A DNA stretch of 64,000 bases from CAVZGO01 sp963774935 (GTDB taxonomy: Bacteria > Chloroflexota > Anaerolineae > Anaerolineales > UBA4823), in assembly GCA_963774935.1 (NCBI GenBank), contig CAVZGO010000002.1, positions 124,001 through 188,000 on the forward strand, read 5' to 3'. Under the pieces are notes generated by a model. It searched no databases and was not told where the DNA came from. It saw nothing but the letters and a program-made list of their open reading frames with translations. Below, piece by piece: positions 54,386 through 63,712 of the stretch; the stretch's first letter is position 1, and every line of letters starts with the position of its first letter. Position numbers and translations under genes: made by a program.

Positions 54386-55556
54386 ATGGGAAAAACCTAT
54401 GCAGTGCTCGGCGCGGGACGGCAAGGCACTGCCGCAGCGTACGATATAGCCCGTTGGGGAGATGCATCCAAAGTCGTCTTAGGCGACCTGAACCTGTCCG
54501 CAGCAGAGCGGGGAGCACGTCGCGTCAACCAGATGCTTGACCGTGAGATCATCGTAGCGCGCCAGGTGGATGTGACCGATGCACCTGCTGTCCTGGCTGC
54601 CCTGGAGGGTGTCGACGCATTTCTCAGTGCCGTGCCTTATTATTACAATTTGGATCTTACGCGTCTGGCCATCCAGGCACGCGCCTCTATGGCTGACCTG
54701 GGGGGCAATACCAGCATTGTCATCCAACAGCACGCATATCATGCTGAAGCACAAGCTGCCGGCATCTCGATCATTCCCGACTGCGGTCAGGTACCCGGTG
54801 TGGGCACCGCCCTGTGTGCCTATGCGATGAGTTTGCTGGATGATACTGTCGATGTGTTCATGTGGGATGGTGGCATCCCGCAGAATCCGCGCCCGCCATT
54901 TCAATACCTGCTCACCTTTCATATCGCCGGATTGACGAACGAATATGCCGAACCAGCGATTTTCTTACGCGACTGGAAAGTTACCGAAGTCGAGCCGATG
55001 AGTGAGCTGGAGATTGTGGAGTTCCCAGAACCCATTGGCAAGCTGGAAGCCTTTGTGACCGGCGGCGGCACGAGCAGCATGCCATGGACATTTGAAGGCA
55101 AGCTGCGAACCCTGCAAAACCTCACCCTGCGTTATCCGGGGCATTTCGCACCAACTGCGCGCCTATTGGGATCTGGGCTTGTGGGATCAAGAACCGATTC
55201 AAGTGGGGCAACAAAGTGTGGTGCCGCGCGAGGTTTTCCACGCCCTGTTTGAGCCAAAAGTGGTCATCCCTGGAGACAAGGACGTATGTATCATCCGCAT
55301 CCGCGCCGTTGGGCGAAAAGACGGTCGCCCGGCTGAAGCCCTGGTAGAGCTGATCGATTATTTCGATGAGTCGAGTGGCTTTTCAGCCATGGAACGCATG
55401 ACCGGCTGGACCGCCGCCATCGCTGTCGAAATGATGGCGCATGGTCAAACGCCGCACGGCGCTGGCGGAGTGGAGTCTTTCATTCCCCCGGCGCAATACG
55501 TTGCCGAGCTGCGCAGACATGGATTAAACGTAACCGAGAAGGTGTCAGTGGAATAA
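54386..55556 (+). CDS. Saccharopine dehydrogenase-like / lysine 6-dehydrogenase-like protein (frame break at 55151)
   Basis: An NAD(P)-binding protein of about 389 residues once repaired. The Rossmann motif YAVLGAGRQGTAAAYDIARWG starts the protein; VDAFLSAVPYYYNLDLTRLAIQARASMADLGGN and DCGQVPGVGTALCAYAMSLLD are typical of the saccharopine dehydrogenase/L-lysine 6-dehydrogenase group. Frame 1 runs to CAT TTC GCA, one extra C (55151), then CAA CTG CGC resumes in the second frame (QLRAYWDLGLWDQEPI...). GGAGAA precedes the ATG. Substrate not fixed; lysine catabolism or a reductase role is inferred. Confidence 0.78.
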
Positions 55557-55601
55557 GGAACCAGTCAATGTTTCAGTTCGTCTTTAATGAGGAGGAATAA
55601 A

Positions 55602-56048
55602 ATGTCTACGAATCGTAAAATACTTTTTCTCATCGTGGTAACACTCATCATTGCTGGCTGCTCCAATGCCGCAAGCAGCCCCACCGCGGCTGAACCGCCC
55701 AGTGAAGAACCAGCCAAAGCTGCTCCGGGCGGTTCAAACCTGCCCACCGACGGCACACCCATCTCCAATCCGGACTTATTAGCATCTCCACCAGTCGCAG
55801 CGATGAATGCACGCCAGGCACTGGCAGATGAGCTGGGAGTTCCTGCATCAGATATCACTTTTGAAGAAATCGAGCAGGTGGACTGGCCAGATGGCTGCCT
55901 GGGGATACACCAGCCGGACATGATGTGCACCCAGGCAATCGTTCCTGGATACAGGGTCATCCTCAGTGTAGATGACCAGCTTTATGAATACCACACCAAT
56001 CTTGATGGCACTTACGTCCTGCCAGCTTCAACATCCCGCCCTAATTGA
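55602..56048 (+). CDS. Lipoprotein of unknown function
   Basis: A 148-residue exported protein. Basic N-terminus, hydrophobic ILFLIVVTLIIAG and a lipobox ending LIIAGC (Cys about 19), then a Pro/Ala/Ser-rich linker. The conserved tail DWPDGCLGIHQPDMMCTQAIVPGYRVILSVDDQLYEYHTN is a pattern I associate with small Chloroflexota secreted proteins, with a Cys pair probably disulfide-bonded. GAGGAGG lies upstream of the ATG at 55602. No function assigned. Confidence 0.72.
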   Translation: MSTNRKILFLIVVTLIIAGCSNAASSPTAAEPPSEEPAKAAPGGSNLPTDGTPISNPDLLASPPVAAMNARQALADELGVPASDITFEEIEQVDWPDGCLGIHQPDMMCTQAIVPGYRVILSVDDQLYEYHTNLDGTYVLPASTSRPN

Positions 56049-56073
56049 AAGCATCTTTACGATTTAAATGCAA

Positions 56074-56109
56074 GTGGTGTCAGTGCGGTTGATTCTGCAC
56101 TGACACCAC
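56074..56109. terminator. Hairpin between convergent genes
   Basis: GTGGTGTCAGTGC (56074-56086) and GCACTGACACCAC (56097-56109), 13-bp perfect stem, 10-nt loop. The plus-strand side is followed by A's rather than T's, so it is a weak intrinsic terminator for the lipoprotein gene; on the minus strand it is followed by an AT-rich stretch. Confidence 0.5.
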
Positions 56110-56184
56110 AAAAAATCGGTAGGAAAAACCTTATGCAATTATGCCTGGGGAACACCAACCAGGCTAGAGATATTCGGTCCAGGT

Positions 56185-57063
56185 TTACGGTGCGTTGTTG
56201 TTCCAGAACCAGTTATAGGCGAAGAAGACATTTCCCTGGGTGCGAATGGCGATTTTTTTGGAGCCTGCCAACGCCGCTGGGATGCTGAAGGTCTTCTCGA
56301 TGTACCCACCAGCCCCGGAGTTAAAGCTGCCAACTGCGATCCCGCCAACACCTTTCGTACCCATCGGTCCCATCAGGACTGTGAAATCGGTATTGGGTGG
56401 GTAGTTATAACCCTGGATGGTCACGCTGGTGTTCCGGACAACGGATTTGATGAAGAAGTACGGATACCCCGTATATCCATCACCACCATTCGTTCCGCCC
56501 CCGGCGGTGTTGTTCCAGAACCAGTTGTAGGCAAAATAACCCGAGCCAGTAGTGCTCTGCAAGCGGATTGCCAATTTTTGTGAACCCGCATAGCCGGCTG
56601 GGATTGGATAGGTAGCCTGTTTGCTAGCCCCATTGCCTGATTTATAAGTTCCGACCACAACTCCGTTCTTCCCCTGGGTGCCGTAAGGACCAATTAATAC
56701 GTTGAATTTATCCTGCGCAGGGAAGTTGTATGTCTGGATGGTCACGGATGTGTCCCGCGCCACCGAGACGATGGAGAACGTGGGTATCGTTGATGGGCTT
56801 GGGGCGGGGGCAGTACCCGTGGTAGATACACACAACACCTGACCTGCATATATCTTATTCGGATTAGCGATATTATTCAGGTCAGCCAGATACTGCCAGC
56901 TCACACCGAACTTCGCCCCAATCTTGGCCAGTGTATCGCCCTTCTGGACTGTATACCAGGTGGTGCAGGTGGCAGCCTGCGCCGGCTGGAGCCCAATGCC
57001 CAGACTGGCACAGAACACAGCCAGGATGGTCAGCACAATGATAAGTTGCTTAGTTGTTTTCAT
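56185..57063 (-). CDS. Secreted LysM protein with two tandem C-terminal domains
   Basis: A 292-residue exported protein. Signal peptide to about residue 30 (QPAQA). LysM peptidoglycan-binding domain at about 36-79 (WYTVQKGDTLAKIGAKFGVSWQYLADLNNI). After a Pro/Ser linker come two ~95-residue repeats, each starting (F)-(S/I)-V-x-R-(D/N)-T-S-V-T-I-Q and ending FAYNWFWNN. They include L-I-G-P-Y/M-G-T-x-G and I-P-A-x-x-A-G-S-x-K-x-A-I-R, so they arose by internal duplication. Likely a cell-wall-attached or surface-layer accessory protein. Repeat domain family unknown to me. Confidence 0.82.
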   Translation of the reverse strand: MKTTKQLIIVLTILAVFCASLGIGLQPAQAATCTTWYTVQKGDTLAKIGAKFGVSWQYLADLNNIANPNKIYAGQVLCVSTTGTAPAPSPSTIPTFSIVSVARDTSVTIQTYNFPAQDKFNVLIGPYGTQGKNGVVVGTYKSGNGASKQATYPIPAGYAGSQKLAIRLQSTTGSGYFAYNWFWNNTAGGGTNGGDGYTGYPYFFIKSVVRNTSVTIQGYNYPPNTDFTVLMGPMGTKGVGGIAVGSFNSGAGGYIEKTFSIPAALAGSKKIAIRTQGNVFFAYNWFWNNNAP

Positions 57064-57348
57064 TGGACTTCTCCTTACTTAAAGAATTGAATATTGTCGC
57101 TAGATTCTCCGAAAGAGCGATCATCCAGGAGAATCACCCATACCTGATCCTGTGACGAATGCTATGCAAGATTAGTTCCACCCGAAACCCGAGATTGGAT
57201 AATAATCAATCTCTCATCTATCTCAGGCATATTTTAATTATACATGAAAATATGATAATATTCGTATAATTCAGCCAACGGGAACACAAATTTTACGTTA
57301 ATATACGTCTTAATTATGGATGAAAATTTGTGTAAGGAGGAAAATCAC
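57064..57348. promoter_or_regulatory. Divergent region with two inverted repeats
   Basis: 285 bp between the divergent LysM and NBR1-Ig-like genes. Inverted repeats GATTCTCC / GGAGAATC (57103-57110, 57128-57135) and GAGATTG / CAATCTC (57191-57197, 57207-57213). Several TATAAT-like hexamers (e.g. about 57265) occur. No gene or RNA identified. Confidence 0.35.
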
Positions 57349-58698
57349 ATGAAAAGCTCACAAGCCTGGATCTATGCAGGTGTTGCCGCAATGATTGTGG
57401 TGGTGCTGAGCGCGATGTGCGCAATTGGTTACTTTGCCTTCTTCCGCCCGAGCCAGTCCACACCAGATACGTCCGCAGCTTACACCGAGGCAGCCCAAAC
57501 GATCGTTGCCCAGGTTACCCAGGACGCTGTATCGACCCTGATTGCTCAATTCACCCAATCAGCAGTTGTTACGAGTACGCCGCCTCTCATCCCAACCTTT
57601 CCGACGTCTACCTCATCGATACCTGTAATCCCCACCAGCCCGCCGGTAGTCGCCACGCCCACCTGGCCGCCGGTCCAACCACCGACCGCCACGGCGATTA
57701 CCATACCGTGTGAACGGGTGACCTTCATTAAGGATGTCACCATCCCCGATGGCACGGTACTGGCAGCAAACACACCCTTCCGCAAGACATGGCGGGTGCG
57801 AAATGATGGCTCCTGCACCTGGGACCCCAGTTACCTGCTGGTTTTTGTCAATGGCACCGCAATGACCAACCAGACAGCCGTGGCAATCCCCGGCGTGGTG
57901 CAGCCCGGTCAGCAGGTAGATGTCTCCGTCGACCTGGTCTCGCCTGCTCAGCCGGGTAACTTCCAGAGCAACTGGAAGTTCCGCAGCCCGCGCGGTGTCA
58001 CGTTTGGAACCGGCTCCAGTGGGGCAAATGCGATCTGGGCGCGCATTACTGTACAGGAACCCATCAAGCCGAATCCAAACTATGCGTTCGATTTCGCCGC
58101 CAATTTCTGCAACGCCCAATGGCGCACCGCGGCTGGATTGATCGGCTGTACTACGCCCAGCAATGACTCCAGGGGATCGGTCACCCTGCTGGCTAACCCT
58201 GGCATGGAAAACCGCATCGAGAATGAGCCCGGGCTGTGGGTGCGCCCAAATCAGGCATCCGGCGGATTCATTCAAGGACAATACGCACCCTATCAGGTCA
58301 AAGCGGGTGACCACTTCGTTACTGAAATTAGCTGTGCCCGGGACAGTAACAACTGCAACGTCATTTTCCGTGTGGATTACCAGCTTGCAAACGGCACCAC
58401 AGGAACCCTGGGTCAGTGGGGAGAAATTTACGATAATTCAACCAAAGTGGTTGATATTGACCTTTCCGCATTCGTTGGACAAAGTGTTCAGTTTATCCTG
58501 CGCATGACCAACAACGGCAATGTCGCCCATGCCAACGGCATCTGGTTTGTGCCTTCCATCCGCAACAAGCCGCCCACCCCAACTGCTACGCTTGTTCCGA
58601 CAGCGACGGCAACTCCGACGTTGGTGGTTCCGACCATCCCGATCATCACCATCATACCAACAATCGCCCCGCCGATCATTACACCCCCGTCTCCATAA
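57349..58698 (+). CDS. Exported NBR1-Ig-like domain protein with Thr/Pro linkers
   Basis: A ~449-residue surface protein. A membrane anchor near the N-terminus (AGVAAMIVVVLSAMCAIGYFAF), then a Thr/Pro/Val-rich linker. An NBR1-Ig-like domain follows at about 110-225 (VTIPDGTVLAANTPFRKTWRVRNDGSCTWDPSYLLVFVNG...KFRSPRGVTFG). Next is a possible carbohydrate-binding-like domain (FAANFCNAQWRTAAGLIGC) and a C-terminal Pro/Thr tail. AAGGAGG precedes the ATG at 57349; an earlier codon at 57316 is rejected. Extracellular binding role inferred. Confidence 0.8.
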   Translation: MKSSQAWIYAGVAAMIVVVLSAMCAIGYFAFFRPSQSTPDTSAAYTEAAQTIVAQVTQDAVSTLIAQFTQSAVVTSTPPLIPTFPTSTSSIPVIPTSPPVVATPTWPPVQPPTATAITIPCERVTFIKDVTIPDGTVLAANTPFRKTWRVRNDGSCTWDPSYLLVFVNGTAMTNQTAVAIPGVVQPGQQVDVSVDLVSPAQPGNFQSNWKFRSPRGVTFGTGSSGANAIWARITVQEPIKPNPNYAFDFAANFCNAQWRTAAGLIGCTTPSNDSRGSVTLLANPGMENRIENEPGLWVRPNQASGGFIQGQYAPYQVKAGDHFVTEISCARDSNNCNVIFRVDYQLANGTTGTLGQWGEIYDNSTKVVDIDLSAFVGQSVQFILRMTNNGNVAHANGIWFVPSIRNKPPTPTATLVPTATATPTLVVPTIPIITIIPTIAPPIITPPSP

Positions 58699-58716
58699 CC
58701 TGCTGGAGATATAAAG

Positions 58717-58752
58717 AAACTGGCTGCCGTTCGATTTCCTGGCAGCCAGTTT
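58717..58752 (+). terminator. Rho-independent terminator
   Basis: AAACTGGCTGCC (58717-58728), 12-nt loop, GGCAGCCAGTTT (58741-58752), then TTAATTG. It lies after the NBR1-Ig-like gene and just before the convergent KimA stop. Confidence 0.85.
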
Positions 58753-58758
58753 TAATTG

Positions 58759-60738
58759 TCAATCTTGTTCCTGAGCGATCAGGTCGACAACCTGGTAGGG
58801 CACCTCGATGATCACAATGCCCGGCTTGAACAGCAGCGCCATGCGCAGCCAGAGTGCAGTCTGGGCGTGCAGCAGGTTGCTCCACCAGTGTTCGGTGACG
58901 AACTGGGGCACCACGACCGTGATCACTTCGTCCGGTTGTCGCAGCCGATACAGCTTATCGATATATTCCAGCAGGGGCTCAAGCAGCAGGCGGTAAGGCG
59001 ACTCGATGATCACCAGGCGGATGCCATCGCCCCACTGCTCCCACTTCTGCTGTACTTTCTCAGCCTGCACCGGGTCAAGGGAAATATGAACCGCGGTAAT
59101 ATCGCGTGAGATCGTTCTAGCGTAGTTAAACGCCAGCATTGAGCCGCGATGGACATTCGAAAGCAGCAGCAACACCCTCTGGCGGCGAATGTTGTGAGGC
59201 TGGTTGAAATTATCTAAAGTTAAGTTTTTCGCCAGGTTGCTGTAATGCCGGTGAATCCCGAAGAAAATGAGCACCAGTGCGGGCGTGGAGATCAGCACAA
59301 TCCAGGCGCCATCGCGAAATTTCGTGAACGCAAAAACAAGCGCTACAACGGCGGTACAAACTGCACCAAAACCATTGACCGCCATCTTCACCATCCATTT
59401 GCGGTCAAATTTTAGGATTGAGCCACGTTCCTGCACCTTGACGCCTTGCTCCAGCCGACCGGATTTCCACCAGCGGCGCGCCATGCCCATTTGGGAAAGG
59501 GTGAAGGCGAGGAATACACCAATTGCATATAATGGAATAAGCCCGGTCACATGCGCCTGAAACACCAGGATTAAGAATGATGCAATGAGCGCTAAAGTCA
59601 GTATCCCGCGCGAAAACACCAGCCGGCTGCCGCGATAGGCTAGCTGGCGCGGCATGTACCCATCTGCAGAAATCAAGGCACTCAAGCGCGGAAAATCTGC
59701 GAAGGCGGTATTGGCAGCCATAATTAAGATGACTGTGGTAGAAGAAATGATTAATAGGTAAAAAATATTACGCCCATCAAAAACTGTTCGGGCAATTTGA
59801 GAGATTACTGTCTCCTCGATTGAAGGCACCGCCAGTATTTTGGTTGAAAGAAAACTGATGCCAAGGAACATTACAGCCAAGATGGAAGCCATCCAAATCA
59901 GGGTGATACCAGCGTTGCGGCTGCGCGGCTCTTTGAAAGCCATGATGCCATTCGAAATAGCTTCCACGCCGGTTAATGCGGTAGTTCCGCTTGAGAATGC
60001 ATGCAGCAAGAGGAATATACTCACCGCGGCGGCTTCTCCAACGACTTCCATGGGTGGCGGGTTCACCACGGTCCCCAATTGACCGGTAAGATACTGGTAA
60101 ATCCCTGACCCAACCGTTATCGTCATCATCAATAAGAAGAAATAGGTTGGAAGCGCAAAGACTTTACCCGATTCCTTTACACCGCGTAAATTCATCAACA
60201 TGATAAAAAACACCATCCCAATGGCTATCCACACCCGGTACGGAAAAGCCGCTGGAATGGCGGAAGTAAGCTGTGCCACTCCGGAGGATATAGAGACAGC
60301 AACAGTCAGGATGTAATCGGTTAACAGTGCTGCGCCGGCGATTGCCGCGGGTATCTCCCCCAGGTTATCGCGCGCGACGATGTACGAACCCCCACCACCC
60401 GGATAGGCATGGATAGTCTGCTCATAAGAGATGGTAACGATTGCCAGCAGTATGACTATGGCGAATGAAATCGGGATGACGTAGGAGAATGCCGCTGTGC
60501 CGGCAACCGCCAGGATGACCAGGATTTCTTGCGTGGCATAAGCGGTAGACGACAGCGCATCTGAAGCAAAAACCGCTAAGCCTACCGCTTTACCGATCGT
60601 CTGGTGGGGTGCATCGGCAGTGGGTAAAGGTCGACCGATCAGCCAGGTACGCCAGCTGCGCTTTGGAAGGAAAACCGTTTCCTCGTGGAAAACTGTAGTC
60701 CCCTGATGCTGTTTGTCCGGATCCTCTACGAGAGGCAT
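58759..60738 (-). CDS. KimA-type APC permease (potassium importer-like)
   Basis: A 659-residue membrane transporter. Ten or more hydrophobic segments. APC-fold motifs DALSSTAYATQEILVILAV and HAYPGGGGSYIVARDNLGE, then FSSGTTALTGVEAISNGIMAFKEP and NTAFADFPRLSALISADGYMPRQLAYRG. The C-terminal cytoplasmic domain (VLLLLSNVHRGSMLAFNYA, QQKWEQWGDGIRLVIIESPYRLLLEPLLEYID, VVVPQFV) parallels the C-terminus of Bacillus subtilis KimA, a K+ importer. TATAAT lies 6 nt upstream of the ATG. Ion specificity is inferred from family likeness; amino-acid transport is the main alternative. Confidence 0.78.
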   Translation of the reverse strand: MPLVEDPDKQHQGTTVFHEETVFLPKRSWRTWLIGRPLPTADAPHQTIGKAVGLAVFASDALSSTAYATQEILVILAVAGTAAFSYVIPISFAIVILLAIVTISYEQTIHAYPGGGGSYIVARDNLGEIPAAIAGAALLTDYILTVAVSISSGVAQLTSAIPAAFPYRVWIAIGMVFFIMLMNLRGVKESGKVFALPTYFFLLMMTITVGSGIYQYLTGQLGTVVNPPPMEVVGEAAAVSIFLLLHAFSSGTTALTGVEAISNGIMAFKEPRSRNAGITLIWMASILAVMFLGISFLSTKILAVPSIEETVISQIARTVFDGRNIFYLLIISSTTVILIMAANTAFADFPRLSALISADGYMPRQLAYRGSRLVFSRGILTLALIASFLILVFQAHVTGLIPLYAIGVFLAFTLSQMGMARRWWKSGRLEQGVKVQERGSILKFDRKWMVKMAVNGFGAVCTAVVALVFAFTKFRDGAWIVLISTPALVLIFFGIHRHYSNLAKNLTLDNFNQPHNIRRQRVLLLLSNVHRGSMLAFNYARTISRDITAVHISLDPVQAEKVQQKWEQWGDGIRLVIIESPYRLLLEPLLEYIDKLYRLRQPDEVITVVVPQFVTEHWWSNLLHAQTALWLRMALLFKPGIVIIEVPYQVVDLIAQEQD

Positions 60739-60745
60739 TACATAA

Positions 60746-62732
60746 TTATAAAGTATCTTTCTCTAATGATTTGGCGTCTCTTACCTGGTATGGAACCTCA
60801 GTGATCACAATCCCCGGCTTGAATAATAAGGTCATGCGCAGCCATAAGGCAGTCTGGGCGTGCAGCAGGTTTGCCCAAGGTTTTTCAGGGACAAACTGCG
60901 GGACTACCACGGTGATCATCTCCCCTGGCTGGCGGAGCTTGTATATTTTATCGATATATTCAAGCAATGGCTCTACCAATAAACGGTAAGGTGACTCAAT
61001 AATCACCAGGCGGACGCCATCTCCCCACTGCTCCCATTTTTGTTGGACAGAATGAGATTGTTCGGGATCCATCGAGACATGCACTGCGGTGACATCATCC
61101 GAAAGCATGCGCGCGTAGTGCAAGGCATTCAACGAGCCGCGATGGACATTCGAGACCAGCAGCAGCACACGATGCCGGCTGGCATAACGAGGCGGGTTGA
61201 AATTCGCCAGGGTCAGGTTTTTTGCCACTGTCTTGTAATGCCGGTGAATGGCGAAAAATATTGTAACCAGAATTGGAGTGGAGACCAGAACGATCCAGGC
61301 ACCGTCATTAAACTTGGTCACCGCGAAAACCATCATCACAACGGCCGTACAAACTGCCCCAAACCCATTAACGACCATCTTCGGAAGCCAGCGGTCATCT
61401 CGCTCCAGAGTTGAGCCAGGTTCTTTGATTCGTTCACCTGGTTGCAGCTTACCTGATTTCCACCAGCGGCGCGCCATACCTGTCTGGGAGAGCGTAAACG
61501 ACATGAATACACCGATGGCGTACAATGGTATCAGACCGGAAACACTCGCCTGAAATAATAACAATCAATAAACACGCAACCAAGGCTAAAGTAATAATTC
61601 CCCGAGAATAAACCAGCCGGCTGCCACGATAGGTAAGCTGGCGCGGCAGGAAACCGTCGCCAGCATGTAAAGACGCCAGGCGCGGAAAATCTGCAAAAGC
61701 CGTGTTCGCCGCCATAATCAGGATTACTGTGGTCGCTGAGATAACCAACAGATAGAATATATTACGCCCATCGAAAACTGTACGGGCAATTTGAGAGATG
61801 ACCGTCTCCTCGAAAGAGGGGACTGCCTGAATCTTCGTTGCCAGGAAGCTGATGCTGAGAAAAAGCGTCCCTAAGATAAATGACATCCAGATCAGGGTAA
61901 TACCAGCATTACGGCTGCGCGGTTCGCGAAAGGCAGTAATGCCATTCGAGATCGCTTCGACTCCGGTTAGAGCCGTAGTACCACTTGAGAAGGCATGCAG
62001 TAATAAGAATGCAGTCACAACGGTCGTTTCACCCAGGACTTCCATTGCAGGAGGGTTAACGACGGTGCCCAATTGACCGGTGAAGTACTGGTAGTAGCCT
62101 GCTCCCACTGTTATCGTCATGAGCACTACGAATAAATAGGTGGGAACAGCAAAAACCGTGCCCGATTCTCTAACCCCACGCAGATTCATCAACATGATAA
62201 ACAATACCAGTACCACTGCAATCCACACACGGTATGGGTAAAGGTCAGGGAATGCGGAAGTGAGTTGTGCTACACCCGACGAGATTGATACTGCAACAGT
62301 TAAAATGTAGTCGGTTAACAATGCTGCGCCAGCCGTTTGAGCCGGCAGCTCCCCGAGGTTATCGCGTGCCACGATGTAAGCGCCGCCACCGCCAGGATAA
62401 GCATGAATTGTCTGCTCATACGAGATGGTAACAATCGCCAGCAAGGCAACAATGGCAAAGGAGATCGGGATCACGTATTGGAATGCAGCCATGCCTGCAA
62501 CGGCCAGGATCACCATTATTTCCTGGGTGGCATAGGCTGTGGAAGATAACGCATCGGAGGCGAAAACCGCCAGACCAACCGCTTTGCCGATCGTCTGGTG
62601 TGGAGCATCGGCTGTCGGCAGCGGTTTGCCAATCAGCCAGGTGCGCCAGGATCGAGGTGGCTTTAATACCAAATCTTCGTGCAGTATCGTCGTACCTGGT
62701 GAATGCTCAAATTGATCTTCAGTTAATGGCAT
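60746..62732 (-). CDS. Second KimA-type APC permease, tandem paralogue (frame break near 61551)
   Basis: ~660 residues once repaired and closely similar to the neighbouring gene along its whole length. The N-terminal frame carries DALSSTAYATQEIMVILAVAGMAAFQ, HAYPGGGGAYIVARDNLG and FSSGTTALTGVEAISNGITAFREP, and the C-terminal frame FQASVSGLIPLYAIGVFMSFTLSQTG, WEQWGDGVRLVIIESPYRLLVEPLLEYID. The break falls in an A-run (GAAATAATAA on the plus strand; one A appears missing). The ATG at 62732 (MPLTED) follows AAAGGA. The stop lies 7 nt from the next gene. Confidence 0.77.
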
Positions 62733-62850
62733 AATGACCTGCTTCCTTTGATAGACAGTGGTCAATTATAATCCGGACTATTGGGTTGCATAGGGGGGAT
62801 GAGCCTGGCAGGTAAACTGGCGAGCGAGCAGGTTGGACAGGTGATCTCTT

Positions 62851-63702
62851 TTAGATTTCCTGGCAATTCTCAGCCAGACTCGCGTCGAACATCAACATGA
62901 GCTGGCGCGTCAACAAACCCGGCTTTCCGCTGGCAACGATCCTCTCATCCACCTGGCATACAGGCAGAATGCCCCGGCTGGCACTGGTGATGAATGCTTC
63001 ATGGAGCGTCGCCAGATCAGCCAGTTTGACAGCCTGGTACCGCATCGAGAAGCCCGCGGTTTCTGCCAGCGCCAATACCTGGGCACGCGTGATCCCCTCC
63101 AGTACACCTTCATTTGCAGTCCAAATGACCCCACTTTGAATGCCAAAAAAGTTGCTGCTCAGTCCCTCCAGGATGCAGCCTGATGGGTCGACCAGCAAGG
63201 CTTCATTCACGTCAGGCGGCAAAGCCTGGCGAATCTCACTGGAACGCTCGATCGATTGGGTCAGTTTTGCGCGAGGATTGGAGCGTTGGAAAGAATATGT
63301 GATTACTTTAACCCCGTGGCGATAGTCTCGTGCCGATGGAACCTTCAATAATTCGGCAGAAAGCCAAAGCGCCCCCGGCTCATCCTGGAGCGCTATTGTC
63401 AAACGCATGCGTATCTCACGGTCCTTTGGCAGACTGGCTAATACTTCACGCATTGCAGCCCGCAAAGCCTGGCGATCCAATTCGATTGGCAGTCCGGCTA
63501 ACGCTGTGGTTTCTTCCAGCCGGTCGAAATGTGCCTCCAGGTGTAAAACTTTGGTATGGTGATATGTGCGGAGTGTCGTATATGCACCCGAAGGCAGCTG
63601 CAGACTGACCTGGTCCAGATTAGAGGCTTTCAGATCGATAGGCTGCAGGTTAACCAGGCCATTCTGCAGATTAATCTTCCAGGTAGACGGAGGTTGGGTC
63701 AT
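62851..63702 (-). CDS. Class IV aminotransferase (BCAT/4-amino-4-deoxychorismate lyase-like)
   Basis: A ~283-residue fold-type IV PLP enzyme. The N-terminal GAYTTLRTYHHTKVLHLEAHFDRLEETTALAG is the family start. The likely PLP Lys is in NPRAKLTQSIERSSEIRQAL (about 146) and EALLVDPSGCILEGLSSNFFGIQSG holds the conserved Glu. Such enzymes are branched-chain aminotransferases, D-amino-acid aminotransferases or aminodeoxychorismate lyases; the sequence alone does not decide. It starts 11 nt after the cation-efflux gene ends. Confidence 0.8.
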   Translation of the reverse strand: MTQPPSTWKINLQNGLVNLQPIDLKASNLDQVSLQLPSGAYTTLRTYHHTKVLHLEAHFDRLEETTALAGLPIELDRQALRAAMREVLASLPKDREIRMRLTIALQDEPGALWLSAELLKVPSARDYRHGVKVITYSFQRSNPRAKLTQSIERSSEIRQALPPDVNEALLVDPSGCILEGLSSNFFGIQSGVIWTANEGVLEGITRAQVLALAETAGFSMRYQAVKLADLATLHEAFITSASRGILPVCQVDERIVASGKPGLLTRQLMLMFDASLAENCQEI

Positions 63703-63712
63703 CACAATTCAA

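Noticed and set aside
62733..62850. A ydaO-type c-di-AMP riboswitch upstream of the KimA genes
   Set aside because: The region is short and lacks the conserved GGGGAGCC and GGGUGAAUCC-like segments; no matching fold is visible.
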